Made by a program: the position numbers and the translations under genes
Part shown: positions 24,936 through 35,836 of the stretch, piece by piece
How the letters are laid out: each line of letters begins with the position of its first letter
How positions within the stretch are numbered: position 1 is the stretch's first letter
Notes under the pieces: generated by a model
Database searches by the model: none
The model's input: the letters and a program-made list of their open reading frames with translations, nothing else
What the model was told of the DNA's origin: nothing
Assembly: GCA_023935145.1 (NCBI GenBank)
Contig: CM043704.1
Location: forward strand, 96,683,873 to 96,747,872
Length of the DNA stretch: 64,000 nt
Source: Bretschneidera sinensis
Lineage: Eukaryota > Streptophyta > Magnoliopsida > Brassicales > Akaniaceae
Direction of reading: 5' to 3'

Positions 24936-26834
24936 TCTATGCTATATAATAAAAGAAGGGTATTCTATGCCGTGCTCTCCGATTTTTCATGGTTAATTAA
25001 TTTTCCACATAATATCATTAAATGAATTTTCTTATACCAAGAAACTTACACTCTGTTTTCATAATTTTTATAGAATTCAATTGAATTTCATTTGTGGTTG
25101 TGTTTGATTTGTTAATAAAATTTAGAGTTAATTTGTAAATGAATCGACTACATGTTTGGTTTGTTAATAAAAGTGTAGAATTCATTTGTAAATAAATTAT
25201 AGTGGAATTGGGTAAGTTTTAAACAAATTCTATCAAAATTGATAAAATTTACAAATGAACTATAAACTTGAATTTATATAAAATTAAATGGGCAAAATTA
25301 TTCTTATTCTATTTTTTTTATATTTTATTTCTATGCCTATCGTATGAACACAATTCTACCAAAATGTTAGGACACGTTTTTTAGAAAAAGTTCAAGTACA
25401 TGCAATTCTGGTAGCACTCATTGATACTCAAATTGAAGAAAAAAAATGGTGCTCAAGATTATGGATTTCTTTAGCTGGTTTTTTGTTTAGCATAATTGGA
25501 AATCAATTGTTATTTTTGTCTTGTACTGATATTTTCTAGTTCTACTCACGTGAACCGTATTAAGTGATATCTATTTTGATTAATAAAATGTTGGTCCAGT
25601 ATATATAAAAGAACTCTCATGTCTTATTTTATTTTTTATTTCCCTCACCGTGGTTTTTTTTTTAATAACTAAATGGCGTGAGCAATTGAACACATTTTTT
25701 TTTACACTTTTCGTTTTTTTGACTTGAATTTATCCAAAAAAATTATCTATAAAAAAATTATTTTTAATAATGAGATGAAAAGTGTTATAAAATTATTCAA
25801 TTATACTAGGGTATTTTAGTAAAATTTAGAAAATGAATTGAATTCTAAAGTTGATTCCAAATATAAAATTCATTTCAATTATATCGTTTAAGTAAAACAT
25901 ACCAAACATAAAAATTCATTTGAGTTCATTTAGTAATGGATTATAGTTTCAGTTTATCTGAAAATAAAGTTTTAATTCATTTGCAAATGAATCATATTTT
26001 TAGTTCATTTAAATGAACTGAATTCTATACTTGAGTTCATACGTTATTTTTATCTGAGAATTAAGAATTCATTATTTTTTTGCTACGGTTGACACTTCAC
26101 ATAAAATGAAGTATTTTATTTTTTTTTTCTTATATGTCATTATAATATTTTGATTTGGTTATGTTTTGATTATGTTTTCATTGGATTAAATTTAATTTAT
26201 CACAATTTTGTCTTAATTTTAATGGTGATTTGATGCATTTGTTTAAGAATATTTACCGTAAAGAGTAGTAAGGTATCAAAAATGACAACATCAATATCAT
26301 TGTCAACTAAAGTGTATTTATCGGCACATGAAGCATTTGATAAGGGTTCACCAATTTCTGAGTACTTAATTTTACATGATAAAACATTAAATTTTTTCAA
26401 CTTTCTTACCAAAGTTAGCTTTTAAACAAAATTCTAAATTATTAAATCTATTTTTTATTTTTAATTATTATATGTAAGTTATATATTGACATTACCATTA
26501 TCATTGATTAAATATTTATACAAATATATACACAAAGGTTATGATCGTATAATCTATGTCATCTAAGACAATTTCATTCTCCAAATTGTTGAAGAGCAAC
26601 ATTATTATGATGCTGTTGATGAGGTAAAACAAAATTTGAGACCATTAACATGCCAAGCTCAACAAAAATCCATATGAATATAATTTACTATGCTTTATCG
26701 TTATGTTATACTTTTTACAATTAGTTATATTTTTCGTATTAAAAATATGATAACATTATTTTATATTATTATAATTTTTTAAATTTAATTTAATGCTAAT
26801 TTGATTCCCGTGCATAACACGAGATTTATACTAA
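24936..26834 (+). mobile_element. non-autonomous Helitron, 1.9 kb
   Basis: The 5' end TCTATGCTATATAATAAAAG follows an A, matching the TC start and TATAATAAAAG-like text of plant Helitrons. The 3' end is CTAA at 26831-26834, followed by T and preceded 7 bases earlier by the hairpin CCCGTGCATAACACGAG (26807-26823). This gives the expected A/T insertion point without target duplication. No Rep/helicase frame is present. Between about 25040 and 26060 there are many inverted copies of a CATTTGTAAATGAAT-like motif, possibly an older MITE carried inside. Confidence 0.7.
26807..26823 (+). terminator. Helitron 3' subterminal hairpin
   Basis: CCCGTG-CATAA-CACGAG, a 6-bp stem with one mismatch, placed just before the CTAA end as in other plant Helitrons. 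In that family it is the replication stop signal. Confidence 0.6.
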
Positions 26835-27299
26835 TACATAAATAAAAAGAGGTAATATTTGAAATGTGATTGTGTCACAATAAATATTTACAAATGATTT
26901 AAGGTGGGGCTAGTGCCACAACCTCATAAATGAGGAGAATTTCTTGCGCGGACTAAATTCCATGGATTGGAGGCAACATCAACCGTCACATGAGGAAAGA
27001 CCCACTAGATTGAATGGCTGATGTTGCCCCCTTTCCATGAAACTCAGTCCAAACAATAATTTTTCATGTAACTGTGAAATGAGAATTTGATAACATGACC
27101 TAGATACCAACACAAGGAAGCAACTTAAATGCCCTCTTTAGCAGATAAGTTAACAAATTTTAATGTTCCCATGATCCTTCTAAGCATTAACCATCATGCC
27201 TTGCCTCAGCCATGTTCTTCACATCACAGGGCAACTCATCCTCCGGCTTACATAAAACTGGAGCAATTCATAGTGTTACCGGTTAACTCCAAGATGACT
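26835..27299. other. intergenic DNA
   Basis: No gene recognised. Confidence 0.5.
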
Positions 27300-28875
27300 T
27301 GTCATTTACTCCTGCCACTATTCATCCATATATTGATTAGAACCTATTCGATGGTTTGTACTTCAGAATGCAAACTTGATTTTTCGATCCAATTTGTGAC
27401 CTCAATCCAACTGCATCCAACATCTTTCTTTAACTTTTTTTTCTTTTATCAACTCTCTCAACTGGTTGATTTCTTCCCACATACCAAATCTAGCATATAA
27501 GTTTGACAACAAAATGTAAATTCCAACATTGTGAGGATCTAGCTCGAGTGCCCTTTGAGCAGCCAATTACTCAACTCAATATTTCCGTGATCCTCACAAG
27601 CGCTACGCAAAGCTCCCCACATGGAAACACTGCCGCTATGATGCCCTTTATAGACCATCTCGTTGATCAGCTTCAATGCTTTATCCAACTCACCAGCCCT
27701 ACAGAGCAAATCAACCAGACAACTATAGTGCTTAGGTCCAGGAACCAACTTGTAATCACGAGCCATGGATTTAAAATACTCAATCCCAAGTTCTACTTGG
27801 CCAGTGTGACCACAAGCTGAGATAATTGTCACAAAAGCTACCCCATCTGGCCTTATCCCTTCTATCAACATATCTTTATACAACTCAATTACTTCTTTGA
27901 AGTGCCCATTTCTACCATATACACCAAGCATTGAAGTCCACAAAACAACGTCTCTTTCCTTACCATATACACCAAGCATTGAAGTCCACAAAACAACGTC
28001 TCTTTCCTCTCTCCTTGTCCAATCCCGGCCAAATTAAACACTTGCTAAGTCTTACCTGCCAGCCCACACCTACCATACATTTCAATCAAAGAACTCCAAA
28101 GAAATACGTCTTTTTCCATATCATTAATCATTACGGAACAGATAAGCATGTACCTGCCTACCCAATTCAATTGCAGATAGCCCGGCACAGGCACGCTACA
28201 TCGCTGATAATGTGAAGTGATCATAGTGCAAAACTCAATATAGGCATCTTCCTAAAAAGTTCAAGTCCCTCAACCCACAACTTTGCTTCGGAATAACCTG
28301 ATAAGAGCGCATTTGCACACACGGTGTTCTTCACAGGAATTTCATCAAACAACTCTGCTGGATCACTGATAACTGACAGTTTTGCATACAAATCAACGAA
28401 AGCACTGCCCACAAAAACACTAGACAACCAACCTGATTTTTTCACATGGGCATGTATTTGTTTACCGAAGTTAACATCTTTAATAGAAGACGAAGCTGTT
28501 CAAGAACTACACAACGCATAAGTATCTAAAGGGATACCATTGACATGCATAAAAGAGAAGGTTTTCAGAGCTGGTAAAGCAGACCCATTGCGACAAAAAT
28601 CGGATATGATTACATTGAAGGGTAATGGGGTTTTGGGGCTTAAGGATTTGAAGCAGTTGGTTAGGTTTTCAAGGTTGTTTTTTGTCAAAGCATGTGATGT
28701 ATGAAAAAATTAGTTTACTGTGAATATTAAGGGAGGCAAAGAATAAGCCTGTTCTAAGTAGGTAGGCATGGATCTGTTTAATGGCTATCATATTCTGAGT
28801 TTGACAAAAATGGTGTAAAATTTGAGAAACAGAATCTGAGCATTGTGTAAAATGGTAGTGGGATTTGTTGCACAT
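27300..28875 (-). pseudogene. PLS-type pentatricopeptide repeat (PPR) pseudogene
   Basis: The minus strand from ATG 28875 encodes PPR sequence typical of organelle RNA-binding proteins. Recognisable pieces include MIAIKQIHAYLLRTGLFFAS, FNVIISDFCRNGSALPALKT, FVDLYAKLSVISDPAELFDE, FVTIISACGHTGQVELGIEY and HYSCLVDLLCRAGELDKALK. It is broken several times: a frameshift near 28690, TGA at 28500-28502, a frame break at about 28221, TAG at 28196-28198, and a frame change near 27530. A 48-bp segment is duplicated in frame (27914-28009). The normal family is intronless and 500-700 aa, which fits the span. Confidence 0.88.
27914..28009. repeat. 48-bp tandem duplication inside the PPR pseudogene
   Basis: Two identical adjacent 48-bp copies, starting TACCATATACACCAAGCATT at 27914 and 27962, repeat 16 residues (KERDVVLWTSMLGVYG) exactly. 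Identity of the copies shows a recent event, later than most of the gene's decay. Confidence 0.9.
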
Positions 28876-29266
28876 CAGAATTAGGAAGAAACAGGGTTTA
28901 GGACCCTTTAGGTGTTTGTAGTTTGATTATCCTATAATCAAGCTGTAAATATTATAACAGCCATGTCAGCATCAGAAGCTAAATAACATCAACCATTGAT
29001 ATCACATGAAATAATTTGGGCCATTCAATTTTTCAGTTGATGTAGTCATTATGGAGTCAATCTGAATATTGAGAATTAAGTTCATTAAGTAAAAGGAAAT
29101 ACTATAGAGCACCAATCAAATGTAAAGAGAAAAGTAAAGAACCATTTTTTTTTAATAGCTTCTCTAACATGGGAGAATTTTCTCCCCTCCTTTTATCTCT
29201 TGCCAGTATTTACATTGAATTGGCAAATCCTCCTATACAAAATTGTTGAGTGCCTTCTCTTATGAT
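28876..29266. other. intergenic DNA between the PPR pseudogene and the SAUR cluster
   Basis: No gene recognised; the right part is the 3' flank of the first cluster SAUR. Confidence 0.5.
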
Positions 29267-29563
29267 CTATTCAAGCTGAGAAGTGACACTAATGAAAATA
29301 TCTTCTCTGCAAGGAATTGTCAAACCACCCATCGGATGATCAAAGCCAAACTCTTCCTCAGCTTTACTTAGCAAAGCTTGAAATGAAGGTTGGTTCAAAT
29401 ATGATACAGGAACCACGAATCTCTTCTTCTGGATCTCACCAACATAAACTGGAAAGAAGCCTTTAGGTACATCTACAGATGTTGAAGCTGCTTTGTTTGG
29501 ACTTAAAATAGACCGGCGAAGAATTTGCTTTGCAAGGATAACACCAGGCAAACGAACGCCCAT
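29267..29563 (-). CDS. SAUR auxin-responsive protein (cluster copy 1), 98 aa
   Basis: Intronless SAUR of the SAUR20-24/X15 type. It starts [20 protein letters not shown], then [54 protein letters not shown] and [12 protein letters not shown]. All conserved SAUR core positions are present. In the family such proteins act at the plasma membrane through PP2C.D inhibition to drive auxin-induced growth. It is the first of three intact copies in the same orientation. A TATATATA box lies about 140 bp upstream, and a TGTCTC auxin-response core lies about 410 bp upstream in a block shared with the next intact copy. Intact. Confidence 0.95.
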   Translation of the reverse strand: MGVRLPGVILAKQILRRSILSPNKAASTSVDVPKGFFPVYVGEIQKKRFVVPVSYLNQPSFQALLSKAEEEFGFDHPMGGLTIPCREDIFISVTSQLE

Positions 29564-29969
29564 TGTTTTTAATTGATATATTTCTGCAGAAGATCAGAGC
29601 CAAAGAAAAAGGTTTTAGAGGGTTTGTTGTTCAAGGGAAAGCTATGAATTGGTAATGTGAAGAGTTGAGTTGGTTTGTGGGTTGTGACCAAAATATGTGG
29701 ATATATATAGATGGAATTGTATTTGAAAATCCTCTTAAGATATGGAATAAGTGGCATTCAAGCATTTGGTGGTGTTTGTTCACATGGTTTTGTCTTCTAA
29801 ACTATTGAACAAAAATTATAGGCTGAAAAATCTTACTGTCTGTTTGTTGACAAACAGTGTGCCCTACAACTTAATGGATGACTAGCTAAAGATTGGAAAT
29901 GGACAATCGGATACTTAAATGTTGAAATAGATGCGGAACTAAAGTGATCGTCGGATTAGGGACATGCTT

Positions 29970-29975
29970 GAGACA
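29970..29975 (-). promoter_or_regulatory. auxin-response core TGTCTC upstream of cluster SAUR 1
   Basis: GAGACA on the plus strand (TGTCTC on the coding strand), inside GGGACATGCTTGAGACAA (29959-29976), an 18-base string repeated exactly upstream of the SAUR at 32.7-33.0 kb. Confidence 0.5.
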
Positions 29976-31227
29976 ATTAGTTTAGGGTATGTTTTCAAGT
30001 GGAGGAAACATTGACAAACAAGTTGTTGGCTGAAGTTGTAAGGCCTAATTGAACAGGAAAGGAAAGGGGATAATAAGAAAAGAAGAGGATAAATCACTTA
30101 ATAAAGATGAGCTAACGACTTGTAACTTAACAGTATAATAAACCAATAAGATCTATTGATGTGATGAACTCATCCTTATCCCTCTTACCAAACTTGATTG
30201 TCCTTTATGAATCAACATTTTTCACAACTTTTAGGTAAACAAAGGTAATTCTGCGTTTATCCTGGAAAAAATGTTGATTTTACTCCATTATAGAAGGAAC
30301 CTTGATTAGTCATAACAGCTGAATAAAACCGTCTAGCAGATTTTATTTGCTAGCAATCTAATCACAAATTCCCCCATTATTGACCTTTTACAAGTAACTT
30401 AATGGCTCAGCAAAGCAAATCAACCATGTAATGGTACTTTTGGTGGGTTTCTAATTAACTTGAAATTGCAACATAAATATGCTAGCAAGTACTTTTAGTT
30501 TTACCCTTTAAAAAAAGTACTTTTAGTTTTAAGTCCTGCTTCCAGAAAGGCAATGTGTGTAAATGGCTCTGGCTTTGGCTCTGCAGCAAGCAAATTATGC
30601 AGTTGTGAAGTCCTTTCTTATAAGTATCTCTGTTGGTTCATGGATTCACCTCAACACCAGACATTATATGATCATACTGGTGGTGAGTGGTCACTTGCTC
30701 ACCTGTTATATCTGATGTGTGAATTTTATACTGCAATTAACAGTCTTTTGTTCTCTAGCTTGTATGCTTTACTAAAATTTTACTATCAACTGAGCCTCGA
30801 CAGAAATTTATCAAGATTGAAGAGATATATGTCCTGATCTTTTTATTTTTTTATATTTTAAATGTTGACATGGAAGTAATACATTGCTGGTTAGAAAATA
30901 GTGATGAGTAAGGAAAAAAACATGATTACTTCAGTACGTGCATGGTTTAAACAGATTGTGATTGAAACTCATTATGCTCAGTTCAGTTGAAGTAAACTTG
31001 AACCAAAATTATCTTGGAACATGAAGTATGAGAATATCAATTTTCAATTTATGATGTTCTTAGTTTTACAACTCAATGAAATGTAAGGAAAATTGCAGTA
31101 GTTTCTACTGTCAGCTTTCTTGTATAGGTAGACATTTCCCAACCTCCTCTCTTCTTTCAAAAAAAAAAAAACTGTACTGTATTTACAAAAGTGTCTCTGC
31201 TGATTAGTTCTAAACTTCTAATGCATA
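29976..31227. other. intergenic DNA within the SAUR cluster
   Basis: No complete gene recognised; probably flank duplicated along with the SAUR units. Confidence 0.5.
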
Positions 31228-31341
31228 TCATGATCCAATCAGGCGAGAGGTGAGATCAATGAAAACGTCTTCACTGCAGGGTATTGTTAGACCACCCATT
31301 GGGTGATTGAACCTGAATTCTTCCTCAGCCTCATGCTTAAA
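31228..31341 (-). pseudogene. SAUR 3'-end fragment
   Basis: The minus strand reads [19 protein letters not shown], then [11 protein letters not shown] and a stop at 31228-31230. This is the last third of a SAUR most like the copy at 34.3 kb. The upstream two thirds are missing, replaced by unrelated AT-rich sequence after about 31341. It is a truncated member of the cluster. Confidence 0.88.
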
Positions 31342-32459
31342 ACATTCAAGTCTATCACGTTTTGGTAAGAACAGAAAATTAAGACATTATATGGATAAGA
31401 TTAGTCTCCCTATGAAGATTATATAACTTCTTTTGGGCACTCACCTTAATTTCATTTCTTTACTATAGGTTCTTAAAAGTTTTCCGTCATCTGAATGAGA
31501 AAAGATTCCAAATTTTGGAACACCAGACAAAACATTCAATCAAATATTATAACATGATTAATCTCTGAACTGTGAATTTCTGATTGATCTCAATATATTG
31601 CTGGAAGAGAGCAGCAATTAATGAAAAATTTTGGAAAAAAAATCACCAGCATTTGTCGTTTTAGCATGACAACTTGCTAGACCAATCCTCAGTGAAGAGC
31701 ATGTGAAGTGTGTCCTCATGAAAACCAACCCCATTTCCGAGCAACAAAAATTACTATTCTGAGGGATGCAAACAAAAGAAGACAATTTTGAAGGTTGGGA
31801 AACTACAGTCACCATTTCTTTTGAATTCTGATCGTTTTACTTCAGTTTTGTTCGCTAACCAAAGGTAGAGGACAGAAGGGTCTAGTACATATGGCCGTAT
31901 ACTGAACCTGCAAACCATCTGATCTGCAAAGTAATGAAAAGAAACCTGTATTGGCCTCATGCTTGCCAATGAACACATTGACAATGGAAAAACAGGTAAT
32001 AAAAAGCGTAAATCAAATGATATAGTTAATGATATTAGTTTTGAAGTTGATTTTTATTATAATACTATATAGATTTTCTTAAGATTTGAGTAGCTAAGAT
32101 ATTCAACTGATGATCTAACACTGGCATATCAGTAACTGTAATAAAGATAAGTTTCTGTTTTTGGGTTTCTCAGATGTAATTTAATCTGCATAGTGCTTTA
32201 TTATGCACATTTGAATTGTAAGACCATCATTGAGAACAAAATCAAAAAGGAGAATAAGAAATTCTGTTTAAATTTGTAGATAGAGACATGGGGTTATTTG
32301 ACATGAAAATTCCTTCACAGAGAAATAAAGACTTTATAATGAGCCATGAAACAACCCAGTTCTTCTAATTGGAAAATTAAGAGGTTTTCAGGTCAACATT
32401 GTTACACAGTTTGTGTTCTCAGGTCTAGCCATTATCATAATTTTCTCCTTTCACATGCA
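31342..32459. other. intergenic DNA in the SAUR cluster
   Basis: 31690-31730 resembles 35115-35140 (both carry a GTGAAG-GCATGTGAAG-GTGTCCT string), which suggests that the repeated unit includes flanking DNA. No gene recognised. Confidence 0.45.
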
Positions 32460-32650
32460 CTCCAATGGCAAGTGAGAACAATGCAGGCTTTGGCTGCTTG
32501 AAATTGCTAAGGCCATCCATCAGATGATCAACTCTTCTTCAACCTGGTTCGCCAACTCCTGAAATGGATGCTTGAAGGATGAAATTGAAGCCAGTTCATT
32601 GAATTACTCTGAAGTAAACAGCAAAATGGCCATTTGCTGCATTGTGTTTG
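32460..32650 (-). pseudogene. degenerate SAUR relic
   Basis: Read on the minus strand from about 32640: NGHFAVYF, then after frame changes a stretch equivalent to FKHPFQELANQVEEEL, then DHLMDGL. These line up with the SAUR core ([28 protein letters not shown]) but carry stops and shifts. It lies directly downstream of the next intact copy. Confidence 0.7.
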
Positions 32651-32697
32651 TGATTCCTCGCTATATTGTCTTCTGTGATCAATTTAAAAGCCTTCAC

Positions 32698-33000
32698 TCA
32701 TGATTTGTTCAATTGAGGAGTGACATCAAAGAAAGTGTCTTCTCTGCAGGGAATCGTCAACCCACCCATTGGATGATCAAAACCAAACTCTTCTTCAACT
32801 TTTCTAAGCAAGGCCTGAAATGAAGGTTGGTTCAAATAGGATACTGGAACCAAAAATCTCTTCTTCTCTCTCTCTCCAACATAAACTGCTAAGAAGCCTT
32901 TTGGTACACTTGTGGATATCGAAGCTGCTTTATTTGCAGTCAGAACAGACCCGCGGACAATTTGTTTGCTGAGAATAGCACCAGGCAAACGAATACCCAT
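32698..33000 (-). CDS. SAUR auxin-responsive protein (cluster copy 2), 100 aa
   Basis: Intronless SAUR. It starts [20 protein letters not shown], then [52 protein letters not shown] and [14 protein letters not shown]. The ATG at 32998-33000 aligns with the other cluster members; the frame is open a few codons further but without an ATG. It is the closest relative of copy 1 in the window, so the pair is a tandem duplicate. A TATATATATA stretch lies at about 33120-33128, some 125 bp upstream. No lesions were seen. The expected role is the same as for copy 1. Confidence 0.95.
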   Translation of the reverse strand: MGIRLPGAILSKQIVRGSVLTANKAASISTSVPKGFLAVYVGEREKKRFLVPVSYLNQPSFQALLRKVEEEFGFDHPMGGLTIPCREDTFFDVTPQLNKS

Positions 33001-33424
33001 GGTTTTTCTATTCAAGTAAAAGAACTTGGACGGGCTGAAGACTTGAATTTTTTGATGAAAAGCTATCTTGAGAATGTTGGAGACTTGAAGACTTGAGTTG
33101 GTTGAACTCCTAACATGTTTATATATATAGAGGTGGTAAGTGGGAAATTGAATGAAAATTGGGGTAAGGGGAGACGTATCATTAGCTGGGGTCTGTCAAG
33201 GGACATAGTTCATGAGGGTATCACATGGTTCTGTTTTCCAACTAACTCACAAAGATTAGAATCTGCCAAATGATATTGTCTGCAACTTCACAAATAATAC
33301 GCCCCCTACCAGCGTGATATCAAACCAATGGAGAGCCAGCTAAAGATTGGGAGTGGACAGTTGAATACTCCAAAGTTCTGATACAGATGAAAAGTTAAAT
33401 GACCCGTGGAAAAGGGACATGCTT

Positions 33425-33430
33425 GAGACA
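33425..33430 (-). promoter_or_regulatory. auxin-response core TGTCTC upstream of cluster SAUR 2
   Basis: GAGACA on the plus strand within GGGACATGCTTGAGACAA (33414-33431), identical to the string upstream of SAUR 1. A second shared string, CACATGGTT-TGTTTTCCAAC, lies nearer the gene (about 33222-33242) and recurs near 34810 and, less well, near 29780. Confidence 0.55.
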
Positions 33431-33431
33431 A

Positions 33432-34297
33432 CACACAGTGTATGTTCTCTAATGAAGATTGAATTAACAAGTTATGATTTTTCAAGCCTAACTGCACAAG
33501 GAGTATTCAGAAGGAAAAAGAATTAAAAGCTTATATGAATTCAATGGCTTGGAGGTTAACGTGAGACAACCAGGATTGCAGGGGATATGGTGAACAATTC
33601 ATAAAAATCAAGACATAATAAGATACTAATTAAGGGAAGATACAATAATTAACAGTCATAGATAACTGACCTGATTTAAGTTTGTGACTTCTATCAAACA
33701 CTTCTGTCTTCTAATATGGTTTCCAATTTCTTCAAAGCTGAAAAAGGAATTCTGTTTGAGGACACTATACCCCATGTTAGTTTACGATCATATTACCAAT
33801 CATCTGCTCACCATAATTTCTTGTGGATGAATTTTGATTCAACATTTCACACACTCCATTTTTCTGTAGATATTCCTCTCTAAGTTTTCCCATTGTTCAA
33901 ATCATTTGGTCAGTACTGTAGCTGATTCGTGGTGTAGATAAGTAATAAGCAAGACAAATGAGTCTCAATCTTTTTTTTTTTTTTTTTGAAACTGAGATTA
34001 GTATACCGATGATCAAATTCTGTTTGCTTTAAAAGGTCTGTAAAGTTCAAATAGAATATGATTCTAAACTGTCATGCTTAATTGAACAAAAGAAAAGTAA
34101 AACTAAATATACTTTGGAGTGTAAACTGAAAAATTATCCACAAAATTTCGTAAGTTTAACATATTTGATTCTATTAACTTTACAATTGATCGAAAATGCA
34201 GTAAAACTGCATTTGTTCAATCTCTTCTACTGCAAAAAAGGAAAAAATATACAAGAATAAAAAAAATTCTCTTCTAATTTTTCCTTATTTATGAGCA
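33432..34297. other. intergenic DNA in the SAUR cluster
   Basis: No gene recognised. A T-tract lies at about 33971-33987. The part near 34140-34220 (TTGATTCTA, then ACAATTGATC-AAAA-GCA) is the 3' flank of the next SAUR and is matched at the window's right end. Confidence 0.5.
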
Positions 34298-34585
34298 TCA
34301 CAATTCATTCAAGCGAGAAGTGAGATCAATGAAGATGTCTTCTGTGCAAGGAATTGTGAGACCACCCATTGGATGATCATAGCCAAATTCTTCCTCTGCT
34401 TTGCATAGCAACTCTTGAAATGAAGGCTGACTCAAGAACGATATTGGAATTATGAATCGCTTTTTTTGGCCCTCTCCAACATAAACCGCAAAGTATCCTT
34501 TTGGAACATCTAAGGACGTTGGTTGATTTTTGAAGAAACTTGATCTGCGAAGAATCTGTTTAGCACCGCGCAAACGGATAGCCAT
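34298..34585 (-). CDS. SAUR auxin-responsive protein (cluster copy 3), 95 aa
   Basis: Intronless SAUR. It starts [20 protein letters not shown], then [56 protein letters not shown] and [14 protein letters not shown]. All core SAUR positions are present. It is more diverged from copies 1 and 2 than they are from each other, and its C-terminus is closest to the fragment at 31.2 kb. A TATATA stretch lies about 130 bp upstream and a TGTCTC core about 205 bp upstream. Some 700 bp above the gene the cluster is interrupted by the nested retroelements. Confidence 0.95.
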   Translation of the reverse strand: MAIRLRGAKQILRRSSFFKNQPTSLDVPKGYFAVYVGEGQKKRFIIPISFLSQPSFQELLCKAEEEFGYDHPMGGLTIPCTEDIFIDLTSRLNEL

Positions 34586-34788
34586 TGTTATATAATTATT
34601 ACTCTAGATGATGATGAAGATTTAAATGACTTGGGAAAAGAGAGAGGAAGCTTTTACTAGTAGAGAATGTGAGGACTTGGTTTGGTTGTGGACATCATAT
34701 GCTTGTTTGCATATATAGATAAAAAAAACTTGTCAAATTTTTTAAATGAGTAGTGAGTGGTGTAGAGGCATTTGGGTAGAATTCTTGG

Positions 34789-34794
34789 GAGACA
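34789..34794 (-). promoter_or_regulatory. auxin-response core TGTCTC upstream of cluster SAUR 3
   Basis: GAGACA on the plus strand, followed at about 34806-34826 by ATCACATGGTTCTGTTTTCC, which also stands upstream of SAUR 2. Confidence 0.45.
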
Positions 34795-35290
34795 ACCATA
34801 TGAAGGATCACATGGTTCTGTTTTCCAACTTATCAACAAGAACTTGGTGGTGAGTGAGATTGCATCTTTGTTGGAACACATTATGTCCAACAATTTTCCA
34901 GTAGGAAAGCCTACAATGGACCCACTTGAAATAAAAAAAGATTTGGCAAGAAGAAAGTATCTGAATTTAACATGGTGACCCCTGTATATTAATGAGGTTC
35001 ACTCACTAAACCTGCAGATGTCAACAAATATCATTAAAGATGGAGGCAGGAAGAAAACTGCAATTTATTTACCTGCTTTTGTTGCTTTAGCTCATTAACC
35101 TGCAAGACAAACCCTTGTGAAGTGCATGTGAAGCGTGTCCTACTACTACTCACGCAGCCTCACAATTCCATACAAAGAAAGGGCCAAAGAATATGAGATC
35201 ATTAACACCATTGACCCAAACCTGACTCTGCAGATCTGAATTCAAGGACTTCCTGTAAAGAGAACAAAGAATCGTATTTTCCATTCAAAG

Positions 35291-35478
35291 TGTTAGAGCT
35301 TATGTTTATTAGTTAGGTTATATTAGTCATTTGGTATTATCTGGTATTATCAATAAGGGTAGAATAGTCTTTGTTGTTTCCTATATAAACTCATATTTCT
35401 CTTTTGTAAATATTCACTATTGCAATCAAACCCTAGCTTATATTTCTTCTCATCTATTTACTCTCTTCAACTCTCACA
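35291..35478 (+). repeat. copia 1 5' LTR (188 bp)
   Basis: TGTTAGAG … CTCTCACA, with a TATA box in CCTATATAAACTC. Followed directly by the primer-binding site. Confidence 0.93.
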
Positions 35479-35836
35479 TGATATCAGAGCAAGATCATGG
35501 GATATTTGATTGAAGATTTCATGGAAGAACTTTGCATCCCAACTTGAATTTTTTTGGGGTACTGTTCACGCTGAGCATGAACTGCTTGCAATTAGGAGTT
35601 CGAAGTCTGTGAATCTGTCGATTCGGAGGTATTTCACACATAGATTGGGAGAATTTAGATATTTAGGGGTTTCTTGCACAGCCCTTTCGCAAGCAGATCT
35701 AGAGTAATTTGAGGGATTTCATCAGTAGACTCAAAGATTTGCACTCGTTTTGGAGGTTTGCTCAATTAGTATCTCTGTTTGCTTTGTTTTATTTGCACTA
35801 TATTCCAATATTTTGTGGTTCATCTGTTAGTTGATA

